Shown here: piece after piece, positions 8,855 to 17,604 of the stretch | Layout: every line of letters starts with the position of its first letter | Position numbering within the stretch: position 1 is the stretch's first letter | From: Candidatus Bipolaricaulis anaerobius | GTDB taxonomy: Bacteria > Bipolaricaulota > Bipolaricaulia > Bipolaricaulales > Bipolaricaulaceae | Direction of reading: 5' to 3' | Length of the DNA: 64,000 nt | NCBI RefSeq assembly: GCF_900465355.1 | Contig: NZ_LS483254.1 | Span: forward strand, 496,001-560,000 | Notes under the pieces: generated by a model | The model's input: only the letters and a program-made list of their open reading frames with translations | What the model was told of the DNA's origin: nothing | The model's database searches: none | Position numbers and translations under genes: made by a program

Positions 8855-8947
8855 CCCCGGCACCCCCGGGTGAGGAACGGGAATTGCCTCCTGGTTGGGG
8901 AGGAGAGAGCGGGCCCGCGCCGATTAGCCCTCCCGCCCGGAGCCGGG

Positions 8948-8953
8948 TACCAT
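8948..8953 (+). promoter_or_regulatory. Possible -10 box for the ferritin-like gene
   Basis: TACCAT at 8948-8953 with a weak TTAGCC 18 bases upstream. It would give a leader of about 15 bases containing AAGGAGG before the ATG at 8975. Confidence 0.35.
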
Positions 8954-8974
8954 GCCCAAGAAGGAGGGATCAGT

Positions 8975-9391
8975 ATGGCACCGAAGAAGCTCAAGGACAT
9001 GCTGAACATGGCGATCTCCCGGGAGATCCAGGTCTCGATCCAGTACATGTGGCAGCACGTGCGGGCCACGGGGATCGAGTCGCTCGAGGTCACGGACCGG
9101 CTGAAGAAGATCGCGATCACGGAGATGAAGCACGCCGAAGCGATCGCGGAGCGGCTGGACTACCTCGGGGGCGAGCCGACGACCGAACCGGCGCCGATCG
9201 AGGTCGGGAAGACTCTCTCCCAGATGATCGACCTCGACATCAAGGCCGAGGAGGAGGCGATCGCCCTCTACCGCGACATCATCAAGCTCGCGATGAAGGA
9301 GGAGGACTTCACTACGAAGAAGCTGTTCGAGGGGATCCTTGCCGACGAGGAGGAGCACCACAACGAGTTCCAGGTGTTCAAGGGCCGCTAG
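8975..9391 (+). CDS. Ferritin-like di-iron protein
   Basis: A four-helix-bundle protein of 138 residues. The ligand pattern is complete: E17 (SREIQV), E50-H53 (ITEMKHAE), E93/E94 (AEEEAIALY) and E126-H129 region (ADEEEHHNEF). Relatives bind or oxidise ferrous iron or act in peroxide defence. At 138 residues it is shorter than classical bacterioferritin (about 158) and has no obvious haem methionine context. ATG at 8975 is chosen for the AAGGAGG 5 bases upstream. The next gene begins directly after its stop, suggesting a functional pair. It fits with FeoAB in the same window. Confidence 0.85.
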   Translation: MAPKKLKDMLNMAISREIQVSIQYMWQHVRATGIESLEVTDRLKKIAITEMKHAEAIAERLDYLGGEPTTEPAPIEVGKTLSQMIDLDIKAEEEAIALYRDIIKLAMKEEDFTTKKLFEGILADEEEHHNEFQVFKGR

Positions 9392-9790
9392 ATGGGGTGG
9401 CGGGAGCGTCTGCAGCGGGAGTACCTCGAGGCGGACCGCGAGTTCGTCGAGGAGGTCCTTCCCCTCGGCACCGTGGACGCGAGCGCGTTTGGGCTGATCG
9501 CCGATGCGACGCGGTACGTCCTCGTGCGCGAGGGGGGGGAGGTCCACATCCGCCCCGAGATCGCGTCCCTCGACGAGGTGCTGCGGTCGCTTGCCCAGGC
9601 CGGCTCCGCCGTGGCGAGGGACGATGCCCGCGCGGCGGTGATCCGCTTCGCCTCCCTCTGGGAGGGGAAGGCCCGCGCGCGGGGGAGATGGGACGAGACG
9701 GTCGGCACGGCGGAGGCGGCGGGGGAGGTCACGGCGGTGGAGCGGCGGCAGGACGAGAAGCCCTTTTGGAAGCGGCTTTTTCGTGGATAG
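9392..9790 (+). CDS. Uncharacterised partner of the ferritin-like protein
   Basis: A 132-residue soluble protein that I do not recognise. It is highly charged, begins MGWRERLQREYLEADREFVE, and ends with a basic aromatic tail (KPFWKRLFRG). There are no cysteines, signal peptide or membrane segment. The ATG directly abuts the ferritin-like stop codon with no gap, so translation is coupled. A small GC hairpin follows at 9804-9819. Confidence 0.6.
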   Translation: MGWRERLQREYLEADREFVEEVLPLGTVDASAFGLIADATRYVLVREGGEVHIRPEIASLDEVLRSLAQAGSAVARDDARAAVIRFASLWEGKARARGRWDETVGTAEAAGEVTAVERRQDEKPFWKRLFRG

Positions 9791-9803
9791 GGGCAAACGA
9801 AAA

Positions 9804-9819
9804 CCGGGCCTCGGCCCGG
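9804..9819. terminator. Possible terminator hairpin
   Basis: CCGGGCC and GGCCCGG pair around a very short loop. AAAA precedes it on the plus strand, so the minus strand would read a hairpin followed by TTTT. It could end transcripts from either side of the ferritin/korA junction. Confidence 0.4.
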
Positions 9820-9845
9820 CACAAAGAGAAGTACGACAGCCGTAG

Positions 9846-9860
9846 CCCCTTGTCAAGGGG
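9846..9860. promoter_or_regulatory. Inverted repeat upstream of korA
   Basis: CCCCTTG, one base, CAAGGGG: a perfect 7-bp palindrome about 45 bases upstream of korA. It could be an operator; no factor can be named. Confidence 0.3.
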
Positions 9861-9904
9861 GTAGGGCAGATGTCTCGGTCCGTGGGCGGAGGGAGGGCCT
9901 AGCG

Positions 9905-11572
9905 ATGGACCTCGTTGTGCGGATCGCCGGCGCGGCGGGGCAGGGTGTGCAAACCCTTGGCGACATCCTCGCGCGCAGCCTCTTCCGCCGTGGCCTGTAC
10001 GTCCACGGGGAGCTCTCCTACCACTCCCGGATCCGGGGTGGGGAGAACGCGTTCACCCTCCGCATCGGGGACGCTCCCGTCGCGGCCCCGGCGCGCGACG
10101 CTGACCTCCTCCTCGCTCTGAACGAGGAGATGTTCGATCTGTACCGGTCCCACCTTCGCGCGGGGGGGCGCGTGGTCGCGGACGAGGGGGTGAAGGACGA
10201 TGTCGTCACATCCGTGCCTGCGGTGCGCCTCGCCCGGGAGGAGGTCGGGCTCCCCATCGCGGCCGGGGTGGTCCTCCTCGGGGCAGCGGCGCGGCTCCTC
10301 GGGCTCGATCCGGGCATCGTGGGTGACGAGGTCCGTGGCGCATTCGGGGAGAAGGCGGAGCCGAACCTGCGCGCGCTCGCCCTCGGCTACGAACAGGTCC
10401 GGGGCGAGGTGGGGCGCCTTCCTCCTCCCCAGTTTGGGCGTGGGGAGAAGATGCTCCTCACCGGCGGGCAAGCGGTAGGGGCGGGGGCGATCGCTGCTGG
10501 CTGTCGGTTCCTCTCCTCCTACCCCATGACCCCGGGGACGCCGGTCATGGAGTTCCTCGCCCACTACGCGGCGGAGTACGGGATCGTCGTCGAGCAGGCC
10601 GAGGATGAGATCGCAGCGATCAACATGGCGCTTGGGGCCTCCTACGGTGGGGCCCGATCCATGGTCACCACCTCCGGGGGCGGGTTTGCGTTGATGGTGG
10701 AGGGGCTGTCCTTGGCGGGGATGATCGAGACCCCGATTGTGATCCACCTCGGCCAGCGGCCGGGCCCGGCTACAGGCCTCCCCACCCGAACCGGGCAGGA
10801 GAACCTCCTGTTCGCCCTTCACGCGGGCCACGGCGAGTTCCCCCGCTACCTCGTTGCCCCCACGGACCCCGAGGACGCGTTCTACCTTACGATGCGGGCC
10901 TTCGAGCTCGCGGAGGAGTACCAGGTCCCCGCGATCATCCTCACCGATCAGTTCGTGGTGGACTCGTATCAGGTTGTCCCGGCCCTCGATCCAGCGCGGG
11001 TCGCACTGCGCAGCCATGTCCTCGCCGCGGACGAACTGGCGCGAATGGAACGCTACGATCGGTTCTCCCTCACCCCAAGAGGGGTTTCGCCCCGCGCGCT
11101 CCCGGGGGTGTCCGGCAAGCTCGTCCTCGTGGACTCCGACGAGCACGACGCCTTCGGCCGGATCACTGAGGACCTCGCGATCAGGAAGGCGATGGTGGAA
11201 AAGCGCCTGCGCAAGGGGGATGGGCTCCGGGGAGAGGTTGCGCCCCCCGAGGTCTACCCGGCGGGGCGGCTCCGTGGGAAGCGGGTTCTCCTCGGGTGGG
11301 GGTCCACCTATGGGGCAATCCGGGAAGCAGTGGAGATCCTCGGGGATGAGTACGCCCACGTCCACCTCCGCGAGCTCTGCCCCCTGCGGACCGAGGAGCT
11401 CGAGCGGGTGTGGGATGAGGCTGACGAGGTCGTCCTCGTGGAGGGGACGGCCACCGGACAGATGGGGAAGTGGATCGCTGCCGAGACGGGCCTTCGACCG
11501 CGCCGGTTAGTCCCTCGTTATGACGGACGGCCGTTCACCGCTCGGGAGATCGTCGAGGGGGTGAGAGGATGA
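9905..11572 (+). CDS. korA: 2-oxoacid:ferredoxin oxidoreductase, fused gamma-alpha subunit
   Basis: Large subunit of a CoA- and ferredoxin-dependent 2-oxoacid oxidoreductase, 555 residues. Residues about 1-180 are the gamma domain (IAGAAGQGVQTLGDILA, then SYHSRIRGGENAF). Residues about 190-555 are the alpha domain, starting at GEKMLLTGGQAVGAGAIAAG and including SSYPMTPGTPVMEF. This gamma-alpha fusion is the KorA-type arrangement used for 2-oxoglutarate or pyruvate. ATG follows GGAGGG. Its stop overlaps korB as ATGA. No ferredoxin-like delta subunit is adjacent, so electrons go to a free ferredoxin. Substrate cannot be fixed from sequence. Confidence 0.92.
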   Translation: MDLVVRIAGAAGQGVQTLGDILARSLFRRGLYVHGELSYHSRIRGGENAFTLRIGDAPVAAPARDADLLLALNEEMFDLYRSHLRAGGRVVADEGVKDDVVTSVPAVRLAREEVGLPIAAGVVLLGAAARLLGLDPGIVGDEVRGAFGEKAEPNLRALALGYEQVRGEVGRLPPPQFGRGEKMLLTGGQAVGAGAIAAGCRFLSSYPMTPGTPVMEFLAHYAAEYGIVVEQAEDEIAAINMALGASYGGARSMVTTSGGGFALMVEGLSLAGMIETPIVIHLGQRPGPATGLPTRTGQENLLFALHAGHGEFPRYLVAPTDPEDAFYLTMRAFELAEEYQVPAIILTDQFVVDSYQVVPALDPARVALRSHVLAADELARMERYDRFSLTPRGVSPRALPGVSGKLVLVDSDEHDAFGRITEDLAIRKAMVEKRLRKGDGLRGEVAPPEVYPAGRLRGKRVLLGWGSTYGAIREAVEILGDEYAHVHLRELCPLRTEELERVWDEADEVVLVEGTATGQMGKWIAAETGLRPRRLVPRYDGRPFTAREIVEGVRG

Positions 11573-12426
11573 ACGCGGAGCAGTACCTTGCAGATGTGGA
11601 GCTCGCGTGGTGCCCGGGATGCGGGAACTTCCAGATCCGGAAGGCGTTGGCCCAGGCCCTCTCTTCCCTGGGCCTTCCCCCGCACCGGGTCGTCCTCGTC
11701 ACCGGGATCGGCCAGGCGGCGAAGATCGTGCACTACCTCACCGTGAACGGGTTCAACGGCCTTCACGGGCGGACGATCGCCGCCGCGGCCGGGCTCAAGC
11801 TCGCCCGGCCCGATCTCACCGTGATCGCTGAGTCTGGGGATGGTGACCTGTACGGCGAAGGGGGGAACCACCTCCTCCACAACATCCGCCGCAACGTGGA
11901 CCTCACCGTGATCGCCCACGACAACCGTGTCTACGGGCTCACCAAGGGCCAGGCCTCCCCCACGGCCCCATTGGGATACACGACCCGCGCCCAGCCGTTC
12001 GGCTCCCTCTCTTCCCCATTGAACCCGCTTGCCCTCGCTGTGGCCCTTGGTGCCCCGTTCGTGGCCCAGAGCTTCTCCGGGGAGGTGGAGCGGACGGGTC
12101 GGCTCATCGCCGACGCCATTCGGCACAAGGGGTTCTCCCTCGTGAACGTCCTCCACCCCTGTCCGAGCTGGAACAGGGTCCAGAACTTCGCGTGGTATAA
12201 GGAGCGGCTCGCTCCCTTGGAGGAAGGGGGCCACGACAAGCGGGATCGGATGAAGGCCCTGGCGGTAGCCCTCCTCGGCGGGGAGCGGATCCCAATCGGG
12301 GTCCTGTACGAGGAGGAACGACCGACGTTCGAGGAGCAGCACCCCGTCCTCTCCGGCGACCCGGTTGGGCTCCGTCCCCTCCCGCGACCGGAGGAGGTCC
12401 GGCGCCTGGTGGCGTCGTTCTCCTAG
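11569..12426 (+). CDS. korB: 2-oxoacid:ferredoxin oxidoreductase, beta subunit (TPP-binding)
   Basis: Thiamine-diphosphate subunit of 285 residues. CPGCGN at 15-20 provides cluster and cofactor contacts. GDGDLYGEGGNHLLHNIRRN at about 90-109 is the TPP/Mg motif. HPCPSWN in the C-terminal third is a family hallmark. Only the N-terminal CxxC and scattered cysteines are present, compatible with a single 4Fe-4S cluster. It is coupled to korA by a 4-base overlap. It converges on the C45 hydrolase gene and the two stop codons share the tetranucleotide CTAG at 12423-12426. Confidence 0.92.
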   Translation: MNAEQYLADVELAWCPGCGNFQIRKALAQALSSLGLPPHRVVLVTGIGQAAKIVHYLTVNGFNGLHGRTIAAAAGLKLARPDLTVIAESGDGDLYGEGGNHLLHNIRRNVDLTVIAHDNRVYGLTKGQASPTAPLGYTTRAQPFGSLSSPLNPLALAVALGAPFVAQSFSGEVERTGRLIADAIRHKGFSLVNVLHPCPSWNRVQNFAWYKERLAPLEEGGHDKRDRMKALAVALLGGERIPIGVLYEEERPTFEEQHPVLSGDPVGLRPLPRPEEVRRLVASFS

Positions 12427-13511
12427 GCCCCGAGAGTGCGGTACGGGCTCTGGCACGGGGGGCGAGCGGTGTAGTGGATCCGGCCAGCGCCGAGGTCCAT
12501 GACGACGGAGAGCGATGTCCGGTAGTTCAGATCCAAGGGGAAGAGGGGGCTTTCATGCCGGCACACGGAGTCGGGATGCCCTTCGTGGTCGCGCAGGGAG
12601 TCCTGGACGCTCGCGAGCGAGAGGGGACCCCGCCCCGCCGCGCCGACAAGGAGCTCCGTCAGGCGTCTCTGGCGGAGGTCGGTCGAGCGGCGCTCCTCGG
12701 CGAGGGGCTCCCGCACGTCCAGCGTGTCCTTGGCAAGGAAGTGGTTGGCGTGGACGAGGATCCCATCAGCTGGCTCCACGCGGGCGGTTCCGTTCGGCGC
12801 TCGCTCCAACGACACAGCTTCCCCGGTCGTGGCGTCCCCGAGGAGGAAGTTCGCCGATCCCGGCGCCCCCCCGTCCGCGACCGCCGCAATCGCACGCTCG
12901 AGGTCGGGGGAAGAGAGGACGCGCCACGTTCGGACGTGGAACGGGACCCCCTCCCCGTCCCAGTGGTCGCGGTGCGACAGGAGGCCATTCACGGCGAGGC
13001 CGATCCCGGCTGAGTTGAGGCCGATCTTTCCCCCAGCGATCCCGGCCTCGGTGAACGCAATCACGGTGAGGTCGCCCCAGGCGACCCTCAGCCATAGTCC
13101 CTCCACGTCGGGGAACCAATCCCAGTTCTCCCCGAGGAGAAGCCTCCCCCCCGTGCGCGCGGGGAGGAGGGCGAACGAGGTGCACGCCGTGGCGAGCCCC
13201 GTCGCGGCGAACTCCCCGTAGAAGAGCTCGTACCGGGCGTTGAGGGCAGCGATCGCGAGGAGGGGGAACCCGGAACCCGCGGCCACGCCCTCCACCATCG
13301 CCGCGTAGGGGGGGTCCAGCTCTGCCACGCGAGCGAACCACACCCCCGCCCGGCGGAGGACCTCCTCCCACCCAAGGCCGATCTCGTCTCGGTAGCGGCG
13401 GGTGTAGAGGGCGAGGTTGGTCGCGATGAGGGCCTTCGCCCCGCGGCCATGGCCGTATCCGATCGTGTACGGATCCCCGGCGAGGTCGAGGAGGGGGCAT
13501 TCCTCCGTCAT
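12423..13511 (-). CDS. C45-family autoprocessed hydrolase / acyl-CoA:6-APA acyltransferase-like protein
   Basis: An Ntn-hydrolase-type protein of 362 residues. ATACTSFALL (Cys110) matches the site where the C45 family cleaves itself to expose an N-terminal cysteine nucleophile. GENWDWFPD and LNSAGIGLAVNGL are other family motifs. Relatives hydrolyse or transfer acyl groups on amides; bacterial members are mostly of unknown substrate. ATG at 13511 is chosen because conservation starts at MTEECPLLDLAGDPYTIGYG. There is no signal peptide, so it probably acts in the cytoplasm. It is monocistronic, convergent with korB. Confidence 0.8.
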   Translation of the reverse strand: MTEECPLLDLAGDPYTIGYGHGRGAKALIATNLALYTRRYRDEIGLGWEEVLRRAGVWFARVAELDPPYAAMVEGVAAGSGFPLLAIAALNARYELFYGEFAATGLATACTSFALLPARTGGRLLLGENWDWFPDVEGLWLRVAWGDLTVIAFTEAGIAGGKIGLNSAGIGLAVNGLLSHRDHWDGEGVPFHVRTWRVLSSPDLERAIAAVADGGAPGSANFLLGDATTGEAVSLERAPNGTARVEPADGILVHANHFLAKDTLDVREPLAEERRSTDLRQRRLTELLVGAAGRGPLSLASVQDSLRDHEGHPDSVCRHESPLFPLDLNYRTSLSVVMDLGAGRIHYTARPPCQSPYRTLGA

Positions 13512-13734
13512 GGGAGGCCCCCTGCACCCGATCCACGGCGGGGGGCGCGGGACCAAGCGCGCTCCTTGCCCATCGCGGCCTTCCCAATCTCGATCATCGC
13601 ATCCCCCGACCTCCGAGCGGCCCCGCTCGAACCGCGCAGGGCTGGGCATCTCCCAGTTGGATCCTACGGGAGCCCGTGCGGAAGCGCAATCGCGGGGACA
13701 TCCCCGTGAGAGGGAGGCAACTTCCCTGGGCCGC

Positions 13735-14574
13735 TCAGTCCGCGAGGCGATGGACGGAGCGGTACACCTCCCGCCGGCTCAGGTTCAGCTGGTCGGCCGT
13801 GATCTTGCGGGCTTCCTGGGGGGAGAGGCCGGCAGTGAGGAGGCCTTTGTACACCTGGCGCGCCCTCTCCCGGGGGACCGCAGGCGATCCTGGCTCGTCG
13901 GGAGGCCCGACCACGACCACGATCTCCCCCCGGATCTCCGCCCGCTCGGCGAACTGGCGCCGCACCTCGTCGGCGGTTCCGCGCACGAACTCCTCGTGGA
14001 CCTTCGTCAGCTCGCGGGCGACGACCACCGGCCGGGCGGCCGCCACCTGGGCGAGCTCCTCCAGCGTGGCGCGGATCCGGTGGGGGGACTCGTAGAAGAC
14101 GACCGTCCAGTCCACGGTGCCCACCGTCTCAAGGGCCCGCCGACGGGGGCCCTTGAGACGGGGGAGGTGGCCGAGGAAGAGGAACCGGTCCAGCGGAAGT
14201 CCCGACGCGACGAGGGCGGCGAGGAGGGCGCTCGGCCCGGGAACGGGCACCACGGGGATCCCCTCCGCCACGCACGCCCGCACCAGCGGATAGCCGGGGT
14301 CGGAGAGGAGCGGCGTCCCCGCATCCGAAACGAGGGCCACCTTCTTCCCCTCGCGGAGGAGGGCCAGCACCTGGTGGGTCCGCTCCTCCTCTGCCCCCTG
14401 GTACAGGCTGGGGGCAAACGGGGTGTGGATGCCGTAATGGGAGAGGAGCACCCGCGTCCGCCGGGTGTCCTCGCCGACGATGAGGTCAGCCTCGCGCAGG
14501 GTCTGCAGCGCGCGGAGGGTGATGTCCGCGAGGTTTCCGATCGGGGTCGAGCACACGAAGAGCGTCCCCGCCAT
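13735..14574 (-). CDS. rsmI: 16S rRNA (cytidine-1402-2'-O)-methyltransferase
   Basis: A 279-residue tetrapyrrole-methylase-fold enzyme that makes the ribose methyl of m4Cm1402 in 16S rRNA. The N-terminus has GTLFVCSTPIGNLADITLRA, and SDAGTPLLSDPGYPLV at about 83-98 and PVPGPSALLAAL form the SAM site. YESPHRI is also diagnostic. A helix-turn-helix-like C-terminus (LSRREVYRSVHRLAD) is typical. ATG at 14574 starts 6 bases after a GATAAT -10 box, predicting a leaderless mRNA. The gene is divergent from prfB. Confidence 0.95.
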   Translation of the reverse strand: MAGTLFVCSTPIGNLADITLRALQTLREADLIVGEDTRRTRVLLSHYGIHTPFAPSLYQGAEEERTHQVLALLREGKKVALVSDAGTPLLSDPGYPLVRACVAEGIPVVPVPGPSALLAALVASGLPLDRFLFLGHLPRLKGPRRRALETVGTVDWTVVFYESPHRIRATLEELAQVAAARPVVVARELTKVHEEFVRGTADEVRRQFAERAEIRGEIVVVVGPPDEPGSPAVPRERARQVYKGLLTAGLSPQEARKITADQLNLSRREVYRSVHRLAD

Positions 14575-14580
14575 GCCCGG

Positions 14581-14586
14581 ATTATC
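14581..14586 (-). promoter_or_regulatory. -10 box for rsmI
   Basis: GATAAT on the minus strand ends 6 bases before the rsmI ATG. The -35 region (TGTGAT, 17 bases upstream) is poor. It implies RNA starting at or next to the start codon. Confidence 0.45.
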
Positions 14587-14617
14587 GGCTCTCCTCACTG
14601 GGGATCACAGCCCCCGG

Positions 14618-14646
14618 TTGCAGTTGGCAGCGCCGGCGGCTAAGGT
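14618..14646 (+). promoter_or_regulatory. Predicted leaderless promoter for prfB
   Basis: TTGCAG (14618-14623), 17-base spacer, TAAGGT (14641-14646), then 6 bases to the prfB GTG at 14653. There is no Shine-Dalgarno motif. Confidence 0.6.
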
Positions 14647-14652
14647 TCGCTC

Positions 14653-15747
14653 GTGAACGAACATCTCCGTGATCTGCGCGACCGCATTGAACGCCTCGGG
14701 CAGAGCCTCGGTGCGGATGCGCTGCGGGCGAAGGTGAAGGCGATCGAGGAGGAGATGGCCCGCCCCGGGTTCTGGGAGGATCGGGCGACAGCCCAGGGCA
14801 AGGTGCGGGAGCTCGAGGCCGCCAAGGACCGCCTCGGCGGGTACGACCACCTCACAGCGGCCCTCGACGAGGTCGAGGTCCTGTTCGAGGTCGCGGAGGA
14901 AGAGGGGGACGCGGGGGCGCAGGCCGAGGCCGAGGAGGCACTGGCCAAGCTCGCGGAGGAGATGGAGCGGGTACGGATCCAGCTCCTCCTCTCCGGCCCC
15001 TACGATGGGAACGACTGCTTCCTCGCCCTCAACGCCGGGGCCGGGGGCACGGATGCCCAGGATTGGACGGAGATGCTCCTCCGCATGTACACCCGATTCT
15101 GCGAGCGAGCGGGGTTTGCGGTGCGGCTCGTGGACGAGACGCCCGGCGAGGAAGCGGGCCTCAAGTCCGCGACCCTCGAGGTGAAGGGCCGCCGCGCCTA
15201 CGGGCTTCTCAAGGGCGAATCCGGCGTGCACCGCCTGGTCCGCATCTCCCCGTTTGACAGCCAGGCCCGCCGTCACACCTCGTTCGCCTCGGTCACGGCC
15301 ACGCCGGTCGTCCCGGAGGACGATCTCGTTATCTCCGAGGACGACCTCCGGATCGACTCGTTCCGCGCTGGAGGGCCCGGCGGGCAGCACATGCAGAAGA
15401 ACGAGACCGCGGTCCGCATCACCCACCTCCCCACCGGGATCGTCGTTGGATGCCAGAACGAGCGCTCTCAGCTCCAGAACAAGCTCACCGCGTTGCGGAT
15501 TCTCCGGGCGCGGCTCCGGGCGCTCATGGAGCAGGAACACGCGCGGAAGATCGAGGAGCTGCGGGGGGAGCTCGCCGACATCGAGTGGGGGCACCAGATC
15601 CGGTCCTACGTTCTGCAGCCGTACCAGCTGGTGAAGGACCACCGCACCGGGGTCGAGGTGGGGAACGTCCAGGCCGTGCTCGACGGCGACCTGTGGCCGT
15701 TCATCTGGGCATCGCTTGAGGCGGGACAGGCTTCGCAGAAGGCTTAG
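14653..15747 (+). CDS. prfB: Peptide chain release factor 2
   Basis: Terminates translation at UGA and UAA. The 364-residue protein matches E. coli RF2 in length. The SPF stop-codon-reading tripeptide is at 199-201 (RISPFDSQARRHTSF), which distinguishes it from RF1. The peptidyl-tRNA hydrolysis motif GGQ is at 243-245, followed by HMQK in place of the common HVNK/HVNR. The frame is continuous from the GTG start, so the programmed +1 frameshift that autoregulates many RF2 genes is absent. A TTGCAG-17-TAAGGT promoter lies 6 bases before the start. Confidence 0.95.
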   Translation: MNEHLRDLRDRIERLGQSLGADALRAKVKAIEEEMARPGFWEDRATAQGKVRELEAAKDRLGGYDHLTAALDEVEVLFEVAEEEGDAGAQAEAEEALAKLAEEMERVRIQLLLSGPYDGNDCFLALNAGAGGTDAQDWTEMLLRMYTRFCERAGFAVRLVDETPGEEAGLKSATLEVKGRRAYGLLKGESGVHRLVRISPFDSQARRHTSFASVTATPVVPEDDLVISEDDLRIDSFRAGGPGGQHMQKNETAVRITHLPTGIVVGCQNERSQLQNKLTALRILRARLRALMEQEHARKIEELRGELADIEWGHQIRSYVLQPYQLVKDHRTGVEVGNVQAVLDGDLWPFIWASLEAGQASQKA

Positions 15748-15862
15748 CTCGTCTGTGGCCTCCCCTTGAGAGCATCGCCCCCCGGAGGGAGGGCGTGGCA
15801 CGCACCTCGCGTTCCCCCTGCCCCGCGGGTCCAGGGCGTAGCGCACCGCACGCCGAGCGACG

Positions 15863-16148
15863 TCAGTGGAATGCCCACTCCGCAACGGGTACGGCCAAGC
15901 TTCCCCCGGTGCTGAGGCTGATCCAGGCATTGGCCATGAAGCCCGCCCAGGGTGAGCCCCGCTTGCGGCTCCGCAGGCGCTCCTCGTCCCGTGGGCCGCT
16001 CCGGTTAGGCTCAAGCGCCATTCCTGCACGAGCAGGGTGAACGCGTAGGGCTGGCCGAACGCGTCCACCGCGAACCCTCCCGCCGGACGGGGTCTAGCCG
16101 AGCCCCAGCTGCCACGTGTATTCCCCCGGGGGCCGTTTCACGGGATCG
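15863..16148 (-). pseudogene. Degenerate remnant of an exported or barrel-like protein gene
   Basis: The stretch 15748-16243 (about 500 bases) holds no intact gene. On the minus strand, protein-like pieces appear in different frames: KRPPGEYTWQLGLG then a stop near 16098, VDAFGQPYAFTLLVQEWRLS near 16015-16074 in another frame, and AGFMANAWISLSTGGSLAVP ending at a stop at 15863. The aromatic/aliphatic alternation resembles a beta-rich exported protein. This looks like a gene broken by frameshifts; the parent family is not identified. A 13-base palindrome TCACAACTTGTGA lies at 16185-16197. Confidence 0.4.
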
Positions 16149-16243
16149 ATCGGTGTCTGGGAACAGGACGCCCTACCCACTGAGTCACAACTTGTGAACC
16201 TACCTCTAGAGGGCTAGGACCGGGGAAGTGCACCTCTCCGCCA

Positions 16244-17581
16244 TCAACCCTCATCCGCCACCACTCGTGCCAGGGCCCAGAGAAGGTCGAGCACGTTCGC
16301 CATTCGTGCACCGTACTCATAGCGGTAGCATCCAAAGCCATCGAGTATCGTGCTTGGCTCAAGGCCAACAAACCGGATGGTTCGCTCGTGGTCGATGATC
16401 AGAGGTCCTGGACACCCGTAGTAGAGCTGGGCGATCTTCCCATCCTGGTCCCAGACGATCTCCCAAAATGGTGCGAACTTGTCAAGCCAGGCCGCTGGTG
16501 GTAGCTCCGGATCAGTGATGACCATGACGAGGGCGACCTTGGACCGGTATTCCTCAACGCCTGCTACGCTCTCACCAAACTTGCTGACTTCCTCACAGAT
16601 GTCCCTCGAAGGACAGCCGGGGCAATCACGAAGCTCTCCCATGCCCGCGGCGCAGAGGCGTGGGGAGATGAGAACAACAACCGTCGCTTGGGCGCTCAGC
16701 TGGGACAAGGTGACCTCGCGGCCGTCCAGGGTTTGGGCGTTGAAGTCAGGCGCGGGCCAACCCGGAGCAAACACCGGCCGATTGCACAAGGATTGCTCAA
16801 CCCGTTCTACCCGGACCCGTCGGCCGCTTGGGCTCACCTCGGCAAGGGCGTAGCATTGGGTACCGATCGCGAACGTCTCTCCCGGAAGGAACGTCTCATA
16901 TGGACAGGAGGGACAAAGCCGGCCATCGCCGTCATTGTCTACAAGGACACCAGTATGTTCGATGTCGTCGTATCGACCGTCACCATTGGCGTCGTAGATG
17001 CCGTACAAGAGCGTCCTCCCCTCGACATCCAGTAGCCCCTGCTGGAATCCTCCAGAACGTGCGTGAAGGGAGTACGGGGAGAGATGCCCGGACTCGGGCA
17101 TAATGATGGGGTCCCAACTGTAATCGGGCGCCGCGCTGAGGCGGATCGAATAGGGGAGATGCCCTTCTGCACCGTAGTCGACGAGAACCGTGTACTGCCA
17201 AACATATTCATGCCATCCGTACTTCCACATCCAAAGGCCGTCTCCATCGTCGGTTAGATCTCTATTGCCATTCGAGTCTAGCCAAAGTCGAGGGCCCCCG
17301 CCGTCCCCGGGCCAGAACGCAACATGGACTACGGTGTTCTCCCCGCTGCCTAACTGCAGCATGCCGTACCAGATCTCGTTTCCTCCCCGAGGCATTGCAA
17401 ACAGCGCCTCGTGCGGCTCGGACGTAAGGGGAATCGTGGTTGGCTGCTCCCACCACACAGGACATCTCCCAAGCTCAGGCAGTAGCCCTATGAAAGGTTG
17501 CACCTGAGCGAGCGCGGGAACCGAACCCACCACGGCTGCGAGGGCCACCACCGCCACCTTCATCCACCGTGCCATCTCCAT
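16244..17581 (-). CDS. Secreted thioredoxin-fold protein with Ca-binding-type loops
   Basis: An exported protein of 445 residues with a signal peptide ending near ALAQ at residue 26. A unique N-terminal region follows. It contains three aspartate-rich, EF-hand-like loops: DSNGNRDLTDDGDG at 102-115, DANGDGRYDD at 197-206 and DNDGDG at 215-220. Residues about 276-440 resemble an AhpC/TSA-type thioredoxin fold (APDFNAQTLDGREVTLSQL), but the expected CxxC is replaced by SPRLC and a Cys-rich insert (CPGCPSRDIC). Redox activity is therefore uncertain. Start may be 17581 or 17575. GC content looks lower than in neighbours, suggesting acquisition. Confidence 0.7.
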   Translation of the reverse strand: MEMARWMKVAVVALAAVVGSVPALAQVQPFIGLLPELGRCPVWWEQPTTIPLTSEPHEALFAMPRGGNEIWYGMLQLGSGENTVVHVAFWPGDGGGPRLWLDSNGNRDLTDDGDGLWMWKYGWHEYVWQYTVLVDYGAEGHLPYSIRLSAAPDYSWDPIIMPESGHLSPYSLHARSGGFQQGLLDVEGRTLLYGIYDANGDGRYDDIEHTGVLVDNDGDGRLCPSCPYETFLPGETFAIGTQCYALAEVSPSGRRVRVERVEQSLCNRPVFAPGWPAPDFNAQTLDGREVTLSQLSAQATVVVLISPRLCAAGMGELRDCPGCPSRDICEEVSKFGESVAGVEEYRSKVALVMVITDPELPPAAWLDKFAPFWEIVWDQDGKIAQLYYGCPGPLIIDHERTIRFVGLEPSTILDGFGCYRYEYGARMANVLDLLWALARVVADEG

Positions 17582-17604
17582 CACCCCCTGTGAAAGTGAC
17601 TCCG

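Noticed and set aside
8855-8875. CCCCGG/CCGGG hairpin after treT as a terminator
   Set aside because: The stem is imperfect and no T-run follows; left out as too weak.
9846-9878. TTGTCA at 9850 as a korA -35 box
   Set aside because: No -10-like hexamer is found 16-18 bases downstream.
13512-13734. Upstream extension of the C45 hydrolase gene (46 more residues)
   Set aside because: The extension is Arg/Pro/Gly-rich with no conservation, and the family N-terminus starts at 13511. The rest of this short gap shows only a small CGGGGA/TCCCCG repeat.
14653-14760. Programmed +1 frameshift site in prfB
   Set aside because: No in-frame TGA or slippery CTTTGA occurs; the reading frame is continuous from the start.
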